Positions 24,516 through 32,741 of a DNA stretch of 34,818 bases are shown piece by piece; position 1 is the stretch's first letter; each line of letters starts with the position of its first letter. The stretch spans positions 1-34,818 of the forward strand of contig CAIYDX010000170.1 in assembly GCA_903925005.1 (NCBI GenBank). The letters are read 5' to 3'. A program made the translations under genes and the position numbers. This DNA comes from an uncultured Geobacteraceae bacterium (GTDB lineage: Bacteria > Desulfobacterota > Desulfuromonadia > Geobacterales > Pseudopelobacteraceae). The notes under the pieces are model-generated. The model had not been told where the DNA came from. It saw only the letters and a list, made by a program, of their open reading frames with translations, and did no database searches.

Positions 24516-26870
24516 TTATGTATTAGGCGACTGTGGACTTTCCACTACGCTCTTAAGCGTCTCCCGCAACTGATCGAGGTTATATGGCTTGCTGATAAGT
24601 CCGGCAATATTGTCGCTCCCTATCCGTGAACTTACTTCGGCATCGCCAAAACCGCTGGATATTATTATAGGCAGGTTAGAGTTCAGATTTTTCAGTTCAT
24701 AGAACAACTCATAACCGTCCATGACCGGCATACCCATGTCGGTCAGCACCAGAATAATGTCTGCGGCGTTCTCTCGATACAGATCCAACGCTTCCTTGCC
24801 GTTTACAGCTTCAAGGACGGTAAATCCGAACTTTTTCAACAGAGATTTCGCAATAAACCGAACCTGGTCTTCATCCTCTGCCAGCAGTATCGTGCCGCTT
24901 CCCAGCCACGGTGCGGGCGGTGCGGCTTGTATGGTAGATTCACTTTCCGTGGATTCAGTGACCGGAACGGGCAGATAGACTTTGAATGTCGTCCCCCTGC
25001 GCAGCTCGCTGAAGAGCTGCAGCGCTCCGCCATGTGACATGATGATACCGAGTACCGCTGACATCCCCAAGCCACGTCCGGTAAATTTGGTGGTATAGAA
25101 CGGCTCGAAGATTCGCCATCTTGTCTCCTCATCCATGCCGCAGCCATTGTCGGTGACTTCCAGGCAGACATACTCCCCAGGATGAATCGTTTTGCCGTGA
25201 TAATCCTTGTCTGATTGACCCACTATTACCATTGCCTTGGAAAGTAAGACTTGAATTTCACCATGTTCTTTACCGATAGCCTCTGATGCGTTGATAATCA
25301 GATTCATGACGATCTGCCTGAGTTGGCTGGCATCACCGATTACAAAGGGGGTATTGACTGAAAGATCGGGTTTTATTTCGGCATTCTGTGGAATGGTCGA
25401 TTTCAACATGGTGACCATTTCGTCAATTATTATTCCCATATTAACCTGAGTTTTAGTAAGCTGGGCTTTCCCGGCATAGGCAAGCATCTGGCGGCAGAGC
25501 GCTGCGGCACGTTCAGCCGCCTTTTCTATTTCAGGTATATAGCTCTCTGCGTTGTCAGAGTCCATTTTTGCCAAGCCACAATTTCCGACAATGATCGCCA
25601 GGATATTGTTGAAGTCGTGGGCAATTCCGCCAGCCAATATGCCAAGGCTTTCAAGTTTCTGGGTGTGCTGGAATTGATGTTCGAGAGTCTGTTTCTCTTC
25701 CTCTGACCGCTTGCGTTCGGTGATGTCAAGAATAGTGGCGGTGCATCCTTCATATTTGCCGTCAACGTTGTAGATGCCTCTGACATAAATCAGTGCCGGG
25801 ATAATTTTCCCACTTTTTGAGAGGTACTGTTTTTCGAGAGAATAATGGTCAATTTCATTTCTTGATAAACTCTGGACCATTCCAAGGCTTTTATCTTTAT
25901 CTTCAGGGTAGGTGACGTCAGCGAAGCCTATTTTGCCGACAACCTCTTCTTTTGCATACTCCAGCATATTGCAGAAAGCATCATTTGCCTCAATTATCAT
26001 GCCGTCACTTCCAACGACGGTTACGCCAACAAGTGCATTCTCAAACAGAGTGCGATAATGATATTCATTCTTGCGGAGAGCCTCTTCCACCTGTTTGCGC
26101 ACCTGGATCTCATTTTCCAGGTCCGATGTATATGTTGCCGCCTGCTTTAACAGTGTTTTTGCAATCATATATGTCATCAGGCCGGTGAATCCGGCGGAAA
26201 AAAACAGCAGAACAACAGAAATATAATTGTCATACGTTGATATTTCGTTGGAAAGGTCACTGCAGCGCTTTGAAAAAGAGGTCTCGTAGAAAATTAATTC
26301 ATTTTCTGTTTTTTCAATATCTGCAAAGAGGGCTGTCCGTTCAACCACATTGTTTGCCGCAAGTATCTGAGCTGCCTGTGCCTTTATTTTTTCCCCCGCC
26401 GCATTCGCTTTGGCTGCATCGGCAACCATTTCTTTCAAAATAGGATGCCAGTACAAAACCTTTATCCTGTTAACGATGATCACTGCAGTTTTATGATCCG
26501 TTTCACTGAAGGTGTTTTCCAGAATCCGTGCAAATTCAGCATCGGGTGTGTCCTTTCGCATCTCCAGCAAACGGCTGAACACCTTGTTGTAGGATTGGGT
26601 AATAGCCATTTTTGCCTGAAATGTTTCCACGTCCCCCGGTTTTTTGTATTCCAGAAACTTCAAGAGAGCCACCATAGCTTCAACCCGGGAAACAGTGTGG
26701 GTCCGCTCGAAGCGGGCGATAGCGGTGATCATGGTGAGGGTGTTTCCAGACCATATGGTTATGGAAATTACTATAAGGAGAAAAACGGCAACGATAGCCG
26801 TATGAAGGTAGAGCCTGCGCGTGATGGAGCCATATGCAAAAGCGATGATCTTGCCCAGTGAGAGATTCAT
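24516..26870 (-). CDS. hybrid sensor histidine kinase
   Basis: The 784-residue protein has two membrane segments (about 24-42 and 217-238) around a periplasmic helical sensing part. A PAS domain (about 268-388) precedes the HisKA domain with His418 in GGIAHDFNNILAII, the HATPase domain (about 510-640; N-box NLIINASEAI, G1 DNGCGMD, G2 GRGLGMSAVLGI) and a C-terminal receiver (about 660-780) with Asp in LVLTDMGMPVMDG. It should autophosphorylate and pass phosphate to its own receiver. No matching output regulator is nearby. GGAGG precedes the ATG on the minus strand. The gene is convergent with the DUF3299 gene, with no room for a terminator between them. Confidence 0.92.
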   Translation of the reverse strand: MNLSLGKIIAFAYGSITRRLYLHTAIVAVFLLIVISITIWSGNTLTMITAIARFERTHTVSRVEAMVALLKFLEYKKPGDVETFQAKMAITQSYNKVFSRLLEMRKDTPDAEFARILENTFSETDHKTAVIIVNRIKVLYWHPILKEMVADAAKANAAGEKIKAQAAQILAANNVVERTALFADIEKTENELIFYETSFSKRCSDLSNEISTYDNYISVVLLFFSAGFTGLMTYMIAKTLLKQAATYTSDLENEIQVRKQVEEALRKNEYHYRTLFENALVGVTVVGSDGMIIEANDAFCNMLEYAKEEVVGKIGFADVTYPEDKDKSLGMVQSLSRNEIDHYSLEKQYLSKSGKIIPALIYVRGIYNVDGKYEGCTATILDITERKRSEEEKQTLEHQFQHTQKLESLGILAGGIAHDFNNILAIIVGNCGLAKMDSDNAESYIPEIEKAAERAAALCRQMLAYAGKAQLTKTQVNMGIIIDEMVTMLKSTIPQNAEIKPDLSVNTPFVIGDASQLRQIVMNLIINASEAIGKEHGEIQVLLSKAMVIVGQSDKDYHGKTIHPGEYVCLEVTDNGCGMDEETRWRIFEPFYTTKFTGRGLGMSAVLGIIMSHGGALQLFSELRRGTTFKVYLPVPVTESTESESTIQAAPPAPWLGSGTILLAEDEDQVRFIAKSLLKKFGFTVLEAVNGKEALDLYRENAADIILVLTDMGMPVMDGYELFYELKNLNSNLPIIISSGFGDAEVSSRIGSDNIAGLISKPYNLDQLRETLKSVVESPQSPNT

Positions 26871-26952
26871 GCCGCCTCCATCTAATATCAGGACCTAGGT
26901 AATGCATGGCATGTATGAGTCGAGCAGCAATTCTGACGCTCAGGAACATAAC

Positions 26953-27294
26953 TTATTTGGATAGCAGTTTCCGCACTTTTCCTACCAACAGGCAGATGAC
27001 AATATAGATAAAAACATAGTTAAGAGTGTTCCACTCGTAAATATGTGAGCCGATCTTTACATGATCATAATAGTCAGCCGTCGTTTTTGCGCAGATCAGT
27101 TCGACCACACATATTATGCCTATCGTGGTGTTGGTGAACCATGTTACGACGCACAAACAGAGTATGTACAATATGTCTATCGATATCTCGCCGGTTATGT
27201 AATCGATATATCCCAGGATCGAAACTACTATGGTAGTGAGTATAAGAGCTTTTATTATGTCAAATAGTCTAGCTGCCTTGGGAGTGTCTGACAT
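26953..27294 (-). CDS. small membrane protein resembling sensor N-terminal modules
   Basis: The 113-residue protein is nearly all membrane: three to four hydrophobic segments (about 12-30, 38-52, 55-68, 90-108). The order LGYIDYITGEISIDILYILC, then W-F-T-N-T-T-I-G-I and a W-N-T-L-N-Y-V pair is the one seen in N-terminal membrane modules of PAS/GGDEF signalling proteins. Here it stands alone without any output domain. It lies just upstream of the hybrid kinase, on the same strand, so it may be a separate sensing subunit of it; the alternative is a truncated signalling protein. GAGAGG precedes the ATG. No catalytic residue is expected. Confidence 0.65.
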   Translation of the reverse strand: MSDTPKAARLFDIIKALILTTIVVSILGYIDYITGEISIDILYILCLCVVTWFTNTTIGIICVVELICAKTTADYYDHVKIGSHIYEWNTLNYVFIYIVICLLVGKVRKLLSK

Positions 27295-27373
27295 TAGTGG
27301 CCTCTCGGGTGGCTTTTAGGTGAGCATACACCAAAAATTAAATCTAAATAAGGTGTAAAATTGGATAAATTGT

Positions 27374-28345
27374 TTACGTTAGGGAGTGTCTGTCAAAATT
27401 CGAGCTTTCCAAGCGACCGGCTGCCGTGACGATACACCCTTCGGCATTGTTCTGGCTTTCGATCAACTCAAGTCCCATATCCGGACCCAGGATAAAAGCA
27501 GCCGTGGAAAGGATGCCTGCATCTGTGCAGAGTGGCGCAATTACGCTGACCGCGAGACAGTTATTTGACACTGGATAGCCGTTTCTTGGATCGATAATGT
27601 GCCCAAAACGGCACCCGTCCAGCGAAAAATTGCGACGATAGTCGCCGGAAGTGGCAACCGCACAATCTTTCACCGCCACTCCGGAGCGGCATTGATCCGG
27701 CTCTGCCGGGTCTTCAAGCCCGATGCGCCATGGGCCGCCATCCGGCGGTTCGCCATGTACGCGAAGGTCCTGGCCTAAATCGACTAAAATGTTGTCAATG
27801 CCACGTTCCAGCGCCAGTGTCAATACACTGTCCACCATATATTCCTTGCCGATACCGCCGATGTCGATTCCCATTCCTTTATGAGGTAAGCATATTTCCC
27901 CTTTGCGGCGTTCAATCACCACCCAGCCGACCAGTGATAGCGTTTCGTCAATTGCCTCCGGAGCGGGGATAGTGGTTCGGCTTGCCTTGTAATCCCAGAG
28001 TTGGATTAAAGGAAGAGCGCTGGGATCAAAGCAGCCGTTTGAAATTGAAACCGCCCGGTCACATAGAGCAAAAATCTTGTCGGTTTCCGCATCTATCTCA
28101 GTCCACTTCCTGCCGGCGTTTCGATTGATCTCGCTTATCAGGCTATCGGGACTGTACCGTGAATAACGAGCTTCAAAATTATTTACCCAACAGATCACGT
28201 CCCGAAGAAATTCCTCGGCACTGTTGATTGAAACGGTTTTATACAAGAAACGGCATTGGCTTCCCAAAGCTTTATAATCGGCGCTATAAAAGTTTGGAGC
28301 TACCATGGTAACTGACGTTGCTGTTTTTGCAGCAGATACCGGCAT
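27374..28345 (-). CDS. ApbE-type FAD:protein FMN transferase
   Basis: The 323-residue protein starts at ATG 28345 with AGGAG on the minus strand; the longer frame from 28669 is rejected because it would cross another gene. It shows the ApbE family marks: an N-terminal FEARYSRYSPDSLISEIN region, GMGIDIGGIGKEYMVDSV, ILVDLGQDLRVHG, GHIIDPRNGYPV, and a metal-binding T-D-A-G-I-L-S-T motif near the end. ApbE transfers FMN to a Thr of flavoproteins such as Rnf or Nqr, and normally works outside the membrane. No signal peptide or lipobox is seen here, so a cytosolic form is likely. No target flavoprotein gene is in the window. Confidence 0.85.
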   Translation of the reverse strand: MPVSAAKTATSVTMVAPNFYSADYKALGSQCRFLYKTVSINSAEEFLRDVICWVNNFEARYSRYSPDSLISEINRNAGRKWTEIDAETDKIFALCDRAVSISNGCFDPSALPLIQLWDYKASRTTIPAPEAIDETLSLVGWVVIERRKGEICLPHKGMGIDIGGIGKEYMVDSVLTLALERGIDNILVDLGQDLRVHGEPPDGGPWRIGLEDPAEPDQCRSGVAVKDCAVATSGDYRRNFSLDGCRFGHIIDPRNGYPVSNNCLAVSVIAPLCTDAGILSTAAFILGPDMGLELIESQNNAEGCIVTAAGRLESSNFDRHSLT

Positions 28346-28381
28346 TAATTCTCCTAAGGCAAAAATGTTCACTGGAGCAAC

Positions 28382-28413
28382 AAAAAAAGCCTGGAAGAAA
28401 CTTCTCCCAGGCC
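28382..28413 (-). terminator. intrinsic terminator (minus strand)
   Basis: Read on the minus strand, GCCTGG (28412-28407) pairs with CCAGGC (28394-28389), followed by a run of seven T (28388-28382). It ends the small MSV-type gene and lies just ahead of the ApbE gene. Confidence 0.75.
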
Positions 28414-28424
28414 ATAACCTTGAA

Positions 28425-28628
28425 CTACGCGTGGGTATTAATTGTCCCTGAAGCGCCGGAAACGCCGTGATAGTTCGCCTGGGCATTGCCGCTGCCCGGA
28501 GTGACAGCTGTTTGGCCTGTCTGGCTTGTGTTCCCTGGCTGGGCAGAATGAGCCCTCTTGCCGTGATGAAGGGTGACTGGAGCAGCTTGAGGCATGCTGT
28601 TGCTGGGTAGAATTGCTGTAACTGACAT
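28425..28628 (-). CDS. small unknown protein (67 aa)
   Basis: AAGGAG precedes ATG 28628 at good spacing on the minus strand, and a terminator follows the stop. The 67 residues are low-complexity, rich in Gln, Ser, Gly, Ala and Thr (TGQTAVTPGSGNAQANYHG), with an MSVTAILPSN start. No signal peptide or membrane segment is seen. The neighbouring 28796 gene starts MSVSNVTSN and is also low-complexity, so the two may be related small proteins. Their role is unknown. Signals at both ends support a real gene despite its composition. Confidence 0.6.
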   Translation of the reverse strand: MSVTAILPSNSMPQAAPVTLHHGKRAHSAQPGNTSQTGQTAVTPGSGNAQANYHGVSGASGTINTHA

Positions 28629-28795
28629 GGTCGTAATCTCCTTTTAATTTTTTTACTATGCACTTGCAAATATATCGATTGTAAAAAATCAGACCTGAAT
28701 ACTTCAGTCGGTCAGTATTCACAAGCCTCCCGGAGAGGGTCCGGCCTGTTATGGTTAATGAATTCCCAAAAAGATGACTACTGTCAAAATAGTGA

Positions 28796-29209
28796 CTAGC
28801 TTGTGGCAGTTGTCTGCGATGATATTCCGCTAACTGCGGTTGTCAGAACATTTGAGCCTGTCGACGTTGTCCCCTGCGAACCGGCAACCTGCACGGGCTG
28901 GACGGCGGCAGCCGTCTGAGTATTCCCCTTGTCGTGGCCATGCCCATGGCGGTGGTGGTGATGACCTTGCACGTTGCCGACTGTTGTAAGGAGCTGCTGT
29001 AATTGTGCGAAATCCTGCTGTGCATTCGTCATGTTCCCTGATTGCAGGTCCGTGCCGAGGTTTTGAAGGATTTGACTGAAAGAGCCGGCACCTTGTGCCG
29101 CTTGAGTCCCTTGCGTGTTTACGGTATTTTGAGATGAAGAGCTAGTGTTATTGGTCTGGTACAATGTTTGATACAAAAGATCGTTCGATGTTACGTTTGA
29201 TACGGACAT
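28796..29209 (-). CDS. His-rich small unknown protein (137 aa)
   Basis: AAAGGAG precedes ATG 29209 on the minus strand. The 137 residues are rich in Ser, Thr and Gln, with a short helical motif (FSQILQNLGTDLQSGNMTNA then QQDFAQLQQLL) of the type L-x-x-x-L-x-S-G-N-x-x-x-A-Q-x-x-F that I recall in small secreted or cytosolic proteins of several bacteria. A His-rich segment (GHHHHRHGHGHDKG) follows, able to bind nickel, copper or zinc. There is no signal peptide. It lies in the same region as the Spy-type chaperone and the Bae system, which deal with envelope and metal stress. The role is unknown. Confidence 0.65.
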   Translation of the reverse strand: MSVSNVTSNDLLYQTLYQTNNTSSSSQNTVNTQGTQAAQGAGSFSQILQNLGTDLQSGNMTNAQQDFAQLQQLLTTVGNVQGHHHHRHGHGHDKGNTQTAAAVQPVQVAGSQGTTSTGSNVLTTAVSGISSQTTATS

Positions 29210-29291
29210 GCTGTGCTCCTTTCGGGTTAATTGACATAAATTTGACTATCCTGCCCTATTTACGGATGCTTCTGCCCTTTTCTTTAGAAAT

Positions 29292-29369
29292 AGTTCTTGC
29301 CTGCTGTATAACAAGCAAGAACTTGACCAAAACAATAGTCTAAATACAGGCTGACTCATTTTGGTCAAG
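29292..29369. promoter_or_regulatory. two overlapping inverted repeats
   Basis: AGTTCTTGC at 29292-29300 pairs with GCAAGAACT at 29315-29323; CTTGACCAAAA at 29322-29332 pairs with TTTTGGTCAAG at 29359-29369. The second starts within the last bases of the first, so the two hairpins abut. They are in the non-coding stretch upstream of the 28796 gene, and may be regulatory or terminate the gene ending at 29488. Confidence 0.45.
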
Positions 29370-29422
29370 TCATCAAATGTAATGCATAAAGACCCCCCAT
29401 TGCTGGAAGGTCAGTATGCCAT

Positions 29423-29461
29423 GTTTGTGCAGAAGCTATGGAGGTAGTACTTTGCACAAAC
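29423..29461 (-). terminator. 9-bp inverted repeat after the Spy-like gene
   Basis: GTTTGTGCA at 29423-29431 pairs with TGCACAAAC at 29453-29461 around a 21-base loop. It lies just past the stop of the minus-strand Spy-like gene. Without a T-run it is a weak terminator candidate. Confidence 0.35.
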
Positions 29462-29487
29462 GTATAAGACGGTGGAACATGAACCGG

Positions 29488-29967
29488 TTACTGGGCAGGA
29501 GCGGGCGCTGCCCCACATTTTTTATGATTTTTCTGGCGCAAGGTTTTCAGAGCCTCCAACTGGGAAGGGGTCAAGATGGCACGGAACTGGGCCCCAACTT
29601 TCGCCCGGTTAACATTGAGGTCGGCCTGAATGCCGGAAATCTTGGCAGTTTCAGCACGAATTGCCGCTTCGTCAATTGTATCGGCATGTATCAGCGACTG
29701 GAGGTTTTTTCGTTCCGTCTGCAGGCTTGCGATTATCGGCTTCACTGCATCCCTGTTCCCTTGAAAAATCGCCTTTGCCTGAGCTTTCTGCGCATCGGTC
29801 AGGCCAAGCTTCTTCCCGATTTTTTTGAAATCGTGATGCCGCTGTTTGCCGAAATGTTCGCCACCGCAGCCTCCATCATCCGCGCTCGCGATGCTTGCAA
29901 ATGCGGTTACTGCTGCGATACAGAAAAGTACTACGATTTTTGCCATGCTTGTGCGTCTTCCTGACAT
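29488..29967 (-). CDS. spy: Spy/CpxP-type periplasmic chaperone
   Basis: ATG 29967 is preceded by GGAGG on the minus strand; the in-frame ATG at 30012 lacks such support. The 159-residue protein has a signal peptide (ending AFASIASADD), a Cys/His-rich patch after it (GGCGGEHFGKQRHH) and two LTxxQ motifs, LTDAQKAQ and LTPSQLEA, which define the Spy/CpxP family. These are helical, cradle-shaped chaperones that hold unfolded proteins in the periplasm under envelope or metal stress. Three 11-bp repeats lie 57-89 bases upstream of the start, of the same type as those ahead of baeS. That agrees with spy being a target of BaeR in enterobacteria. The Cys-His patch could hold a metal. Confidence 0.85.
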   Translation of the reverse strand: MSGRRTSMAKIVVLFCIAAVTAFASIASADDGGCGGEHFGKQRHHDFKKIGKKLGLTDAQKAQAKAIFQGNRDAVKPIIASLQTERKNLQSLIHADTIDEAAIRAETAKISGIQADLNVNRAKVGAQFRAILTPSQLEALKTLRQKNHKKCGAAPAPAQ

Positions 29968-30023
29968 GATTGGACCTCCGTGAAACTGGATTTGTAAAAT
30001 ATCTAGAAGCAACTTACCTGAAC

Positions 30024-30056
30024 AATGTGGAGTGAATATGGATTGAATGTGGATTT
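30024..30056 (-). promoter_or_regulatory. three 11-bp repeats, candidate BaeR site for spy
   Basis: AATGTGGAGTG, AATATGGATTG and AATGTGGATTT follow each other without a gap at 30024, 30035 and 30046. The period of 11 is one helix turn, as is usual for OmpR-class regulators. On the spy strand the repeat core reads TCCAYATT. The same core with the same spacing occurs upstream of baeS. Confidence 0.65.
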
Positions 30057-30062
30057 ATAATT

Positions 30063-31046
30063 TTATTTTCCGCGCCCTGATTGAACCATCTCTCCGGACA
30101 GCGCGACCAGCAAGGTGACCAGGCTATGCCCTTCGGAGTTGCAGATTGCATCAAGCGTCAATTCAATAGTGCCGCTGGCCCCTTTGCTCCGCTTGATCCC
30201 CATACGGTCAACGATTAAAGTCTCTTTCCGGAACCAAAGATTCTCCTCGGGATGGCTTAGCACATCAGTTACAATACCCATATAGGCCTCGATCATATTG
30301 TTATCCCCGCCGAGTTCCAACAGATTCGTCTCGATCCTGCCGAGCAGGTTTTCCATGTCGTCAACATCCAGCTGTTCGTCGATATCTGTTTTGTTGAATC
30401 CCCACCCGCTTCGATGAAGCAGATTGAGCTTTGACTGGAGTAGAGCGCGGTATCGTTCAAGTTTTTCATGCTCGGTCTTTACGATTGCGATGCGTCTTAA
30501 GGCTAGGATAAGCAGATGGTCGAAAGCCCTTCTTTTTAACTGATGGCGGGTTTTGCTCTCGCTTTCTGCCGGATCGATCAATCGGTGGGCCTCGAAGCTT
30601 ACGACAGTCTGAGGAACGTCACGCTGGACAATATCACCGGACAATTCGGCACCTAAAAAAATCCTTTCCTGCCTTTCCATGGCCAACAGGGCATAAATCC
30701 GGGGCAATGTCTTTTCATGCTCAATCAGGAAATTCACAAGGTTTCGATCATTGTCCAGAGTCTTCTGCATATCCGCAGTGGAGATGAAAAAGGTGTGGAG
30801 CCGGGGGTCGCTGTCATAGATGTCCGGCTCCACGAGAATGGGCGAGGCCATGCCATCCACCAGCGTCACTACGTGATCGATGGCTCGCAAGACCGCCGGC
30901 CGCAACTTTTTCTTGTAGCCCGGCACGGCTCGAATCCACGGATCGGTGCCATCAACGGCACGCTCAATAGCCGCCTTGATAAGCGTTTCAGGATAGCTGC
31001 CTGTTGTCGCGGATCTGCCGAATATTGATTGTAAAAAACTTAGCAT
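30063..31046 (-). CDS. conserved unknown cytosolic protein (327 aa)
   Basis: The 327-residue protein is not recognised. It has a short hydrophobic start (MLSFLQSIFGR) but no full signal peptide, and the rest is soluble, helical and charged, with long amphipathic segments (HLLILALRRIAIVKTEHEKL, and LLGRIETNLLELGGDNN). Two Trp-Gly (SGWGF) and Asp-rich (TDIDEQLDVDDME) spots stand out. It could be a scaffold or enzyme of unknown type. ATG 31046 has a weak AAAGGC site. It lies between the Spy-like gene (downstream, same strand) and the shared regulatory stretch at 31047-31304, so the Bae-type repeats there could control it as well. Confidence 0.65.
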   Translation of the reverse strand: MLSFLQSIFGRSATTGSYPETLIKAAIERAVDGTDPWIRAVPGYKKKLRPAVLRAIDHVVTLVDGMASPILVEPDIYDSDPRLHTFFISTADMQKTLDNDRNLVNFLIEHEKTLPRIYALLAMERQERIFLGAELSGDIVQRDVPQTVVSFEAHRLIDPAESESKTRHQLKRRAFDHLLILALRRIAIVKTEHEKLERYRALLQSKLNLLHRSGWGFNKTDIDEQLDVDDMENLLGRIETNLLELGGDNNMIEAYMGIVTDVLSHPEENLWFRKETLIVDRMGIKRSKGASGTIELTLDAICNSEGHSLVTLLVALSGEMVQSGRGK

Positions 31047-31304
31047 CTACTTGCCTTTGAATTTTTGCTGTTAGCTCAACTCGCCGATATGGGACCAAGA
31101 AGGCTAAGAACGAATTTTACCTTATAGTTTACTCTCACCAAGATTGTATCGCATTTCATTGAAAACACCAAAAATATGCAGTAATTATGGAGTAAATGTG
31201 GAATTTTGCCTAAATACCGGAATCGTTCTTCCTATTTTTGTGAAACCTGACTAAGATGCATTGTCCGATGCAGACGACTTCTACGCTAAATTGAGTTTAA
31301 AATT
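31047..31304. promoter_or_regulatory. divergent intergenic region of the bae locus
   Basis: The stretch of 258 bases separates the minus-strand unknown gene and baeS. It is AT-rich and must contain both promoters. The only clear structure is the set of 11-bp-spaced repeats at 31175-31204. Confidence 0.5.
31175..31204 (+). promoter_or_regulatory. three 11-bp-spaced repeats, candidate BaeR site for baeS
   Basis: TATGCA at 31175, TATGGA at 31186 and TGTGGA at 31197 are spaced 11 bases apart. The reverse complement of 31183-31196 contains TTTACTCCATAATT, close to the enterobacterial BaeR box that I recall as TTTTTCTCCATDATTGGC. The 30024-30056 repeats before spy share the core and period. Autoregulation of the bae operon is inferred. 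Confidence 0.65.
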
Positions 31305-32741
31305 ATGAAGTTGACGGTAACACATAGAGTTTTCCTGGCGATTCTCGCTGCCAACGTAATCATAGTGCTGAGCATGTTCCTGATTATGCAGTGGAGTGTG
31401 GATCGCGGCTTTCTCAAGTACGTCAACCAACTGGAACAGAACCGGATGGACCGTTTGGCGACAAAACTCGGGCGTGCATTCAACGCCGGGGGAGGTTGGG
31501 AATCCCTTCGTGAAACTCCCGACACGATCTCCCGGTTAATCGGTGAAATAATAGCGGAAAATCCAACTCAATATTCCCCGTTGCCGGTCGCAGGCGATAC
31601 GAAGCAGGAACACGCGCAGCAGGCAGATCCTGCTGGTAGACGCTATTACCGTTTGGAAAAGCGTATAGTTGTGCTGGACGCCAAACGGAAGCCGATTTTC
31701 GGCTCCAGCAATCCTGAGGATATCGAGATCTTCAAGCCGATTTCAGACAAAGGAACGGTAGTAGGGTATTTGGGACTGCTCCCCAGCAAATTTGTTTCGG
31801 ATATGCACCAGCTCAGATTCGTCAAGGAGCAGAAAACCGTTTTTGCCCTTGTCGCTATGGTCATGCTGCTGGTTGCCGCCGCGATAGCACTGCCATTGGC
31901 GCGTCTTCTTGTCCGCCCGCTCAAAAAGCTGGCCGCGGCCACCAGTCATCTATCATCCGGACGTTATGATGTGCGGGTCTCCGTCGATTCCGACGACGAG
32001 TTCGGCCATCTATCCAGGGATTTTAATGCCTTGGCGCTGAGCCTCGATAAAAACGAGCATGCCAGGCGCCAGTTCGTTGCTGATATATCGCACGAGTTGC
32101 GAACCCCGCTGGCTATTCTGGGAGGCGAAATCGAGGCTATCCAGGACGGAATTCAGGAACTCTCGCTGGAATCCATCTCCTCACTCCAGGTTGAGGTTTT
32201 TCGCCTTAACAGGCTGGTTGACGATCTGTATCAATTGGCGCTTTCCGATGTGGGGGGGCTTGCCTACCGGAAGTCAGATGTAAACCTGACGGATGTCCTG
32301 TGTGAAGCGATAGATCGGGTCCGACCAATATTGGCGGAGAGATCGCTGAAGCTGAGCACGCTTCTGCCTCAGGAGCCGGTAGTTGTTTTTGCCGATGCCG
32401 AACGCTTGGCGCAACTTTTCGACAACCTTCTGGACAACTCACGGAAATACACGGATTGCGGCGGGACGCTCGAAATATCGCTTGAATCAGCACATGGAGG
32501 AGCTACGGTAGATATCAAGGACAGCGGGCCGGGAGTTACGGAAGAGGAGCGCGGTAAACTGTTCGATCGACTCTACCGGGTGGAGGGATCGCGCAACAGA
32601 TCCTCCGGTGGCGCGGGGCTCGGACTTGCGATCTGCCGCAACATAGTCGAAGCTCATGAGGGGGCGATAGAGGCGCTTCACTCGCCGCTAGGGGGGATCT
32701 TGATACGAATCACACTGCCGTTGTCAGTAGGTAACCAATGA
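31305..32741 (+). CDS. baeS: BaeS-like envelope-stress sensor histidine kinase
   Basis: The 478-residue protein has two membrane segments (about 9-29 and 177-199), a periplasmic part between, a HAMP domain (about 200-250), the H-box ADISHELRTPLAILGGEIEA with His263, N-box QLFDNLLDNSRKY, G1 DSGPGV and G2 GAGLGLAICRNIVEAH. It follows BaeS closely through the kinase part: EIEAIQDGIQ, then RLNRLVDDLYQLALSD and LYRVEGSRNRSSGG. BaeS senses envelope damage by indole, flavonoids, metals and bile salts in enterobacteria and phosphorylates BaeR. The partner baeR overlaps it by 4 bases. ATG has little ribosome-site support, but the length fits. Confidence 0.93.
   Translation: MKLTVTHRVFLAILAANVIIVLSMFLIMQWSVDRGFLKYVNQLEQNRMDRLATKLGRAFNAGGGWESLRETPDTISRLIGEIIAENPTQYSPLPVAGDTKQEHAQQADPAGRRYYRLEKRIVVLDAKRKPIFGSSNPEDIEIFKPISDKGTVVGYLGLLPSKFVSDMHQLRFVKEQKTVFALVAMVMLLVAAAIALPLARLLVRPLKKLAAATSHLSSGRYDVRVSVDSDDEFGHLSRDFNALALSLDKNEHARRQFVADISHELRTPLAILGGEIEAIQDGIQELSLESISSLQVEVFRLNRLVDDLYQLALSDVGGLAYRKSDVNLTDVLCEAIDRVRPILAERSLKLSTLLPQEPVVVFADAERLAQLFDNLLDNSRKYTDCGGTLEISLESAHGGATVDIKDSGPGVTEEERGKLFDRLYRVEGSRNRSSGGAGLGLAICRNIVEAHEGAIEALHSPLGGILIRITLPLSVGNQ

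Noticed and set aside
24530..26861. Plus-strand open frames opposite the hybrid kinase
   Set aside because: The minus-strand kinase has all domain motifs; the plus-strand frames are fragments without signals.
28346..28669. N-terminal extension of the ApbE frame (431 residues in all)
   Set aside because: It would run through the terminator at 28382-28413 and across the small gene at 28425-28628; ATG 28345 has a good AGGAG site.
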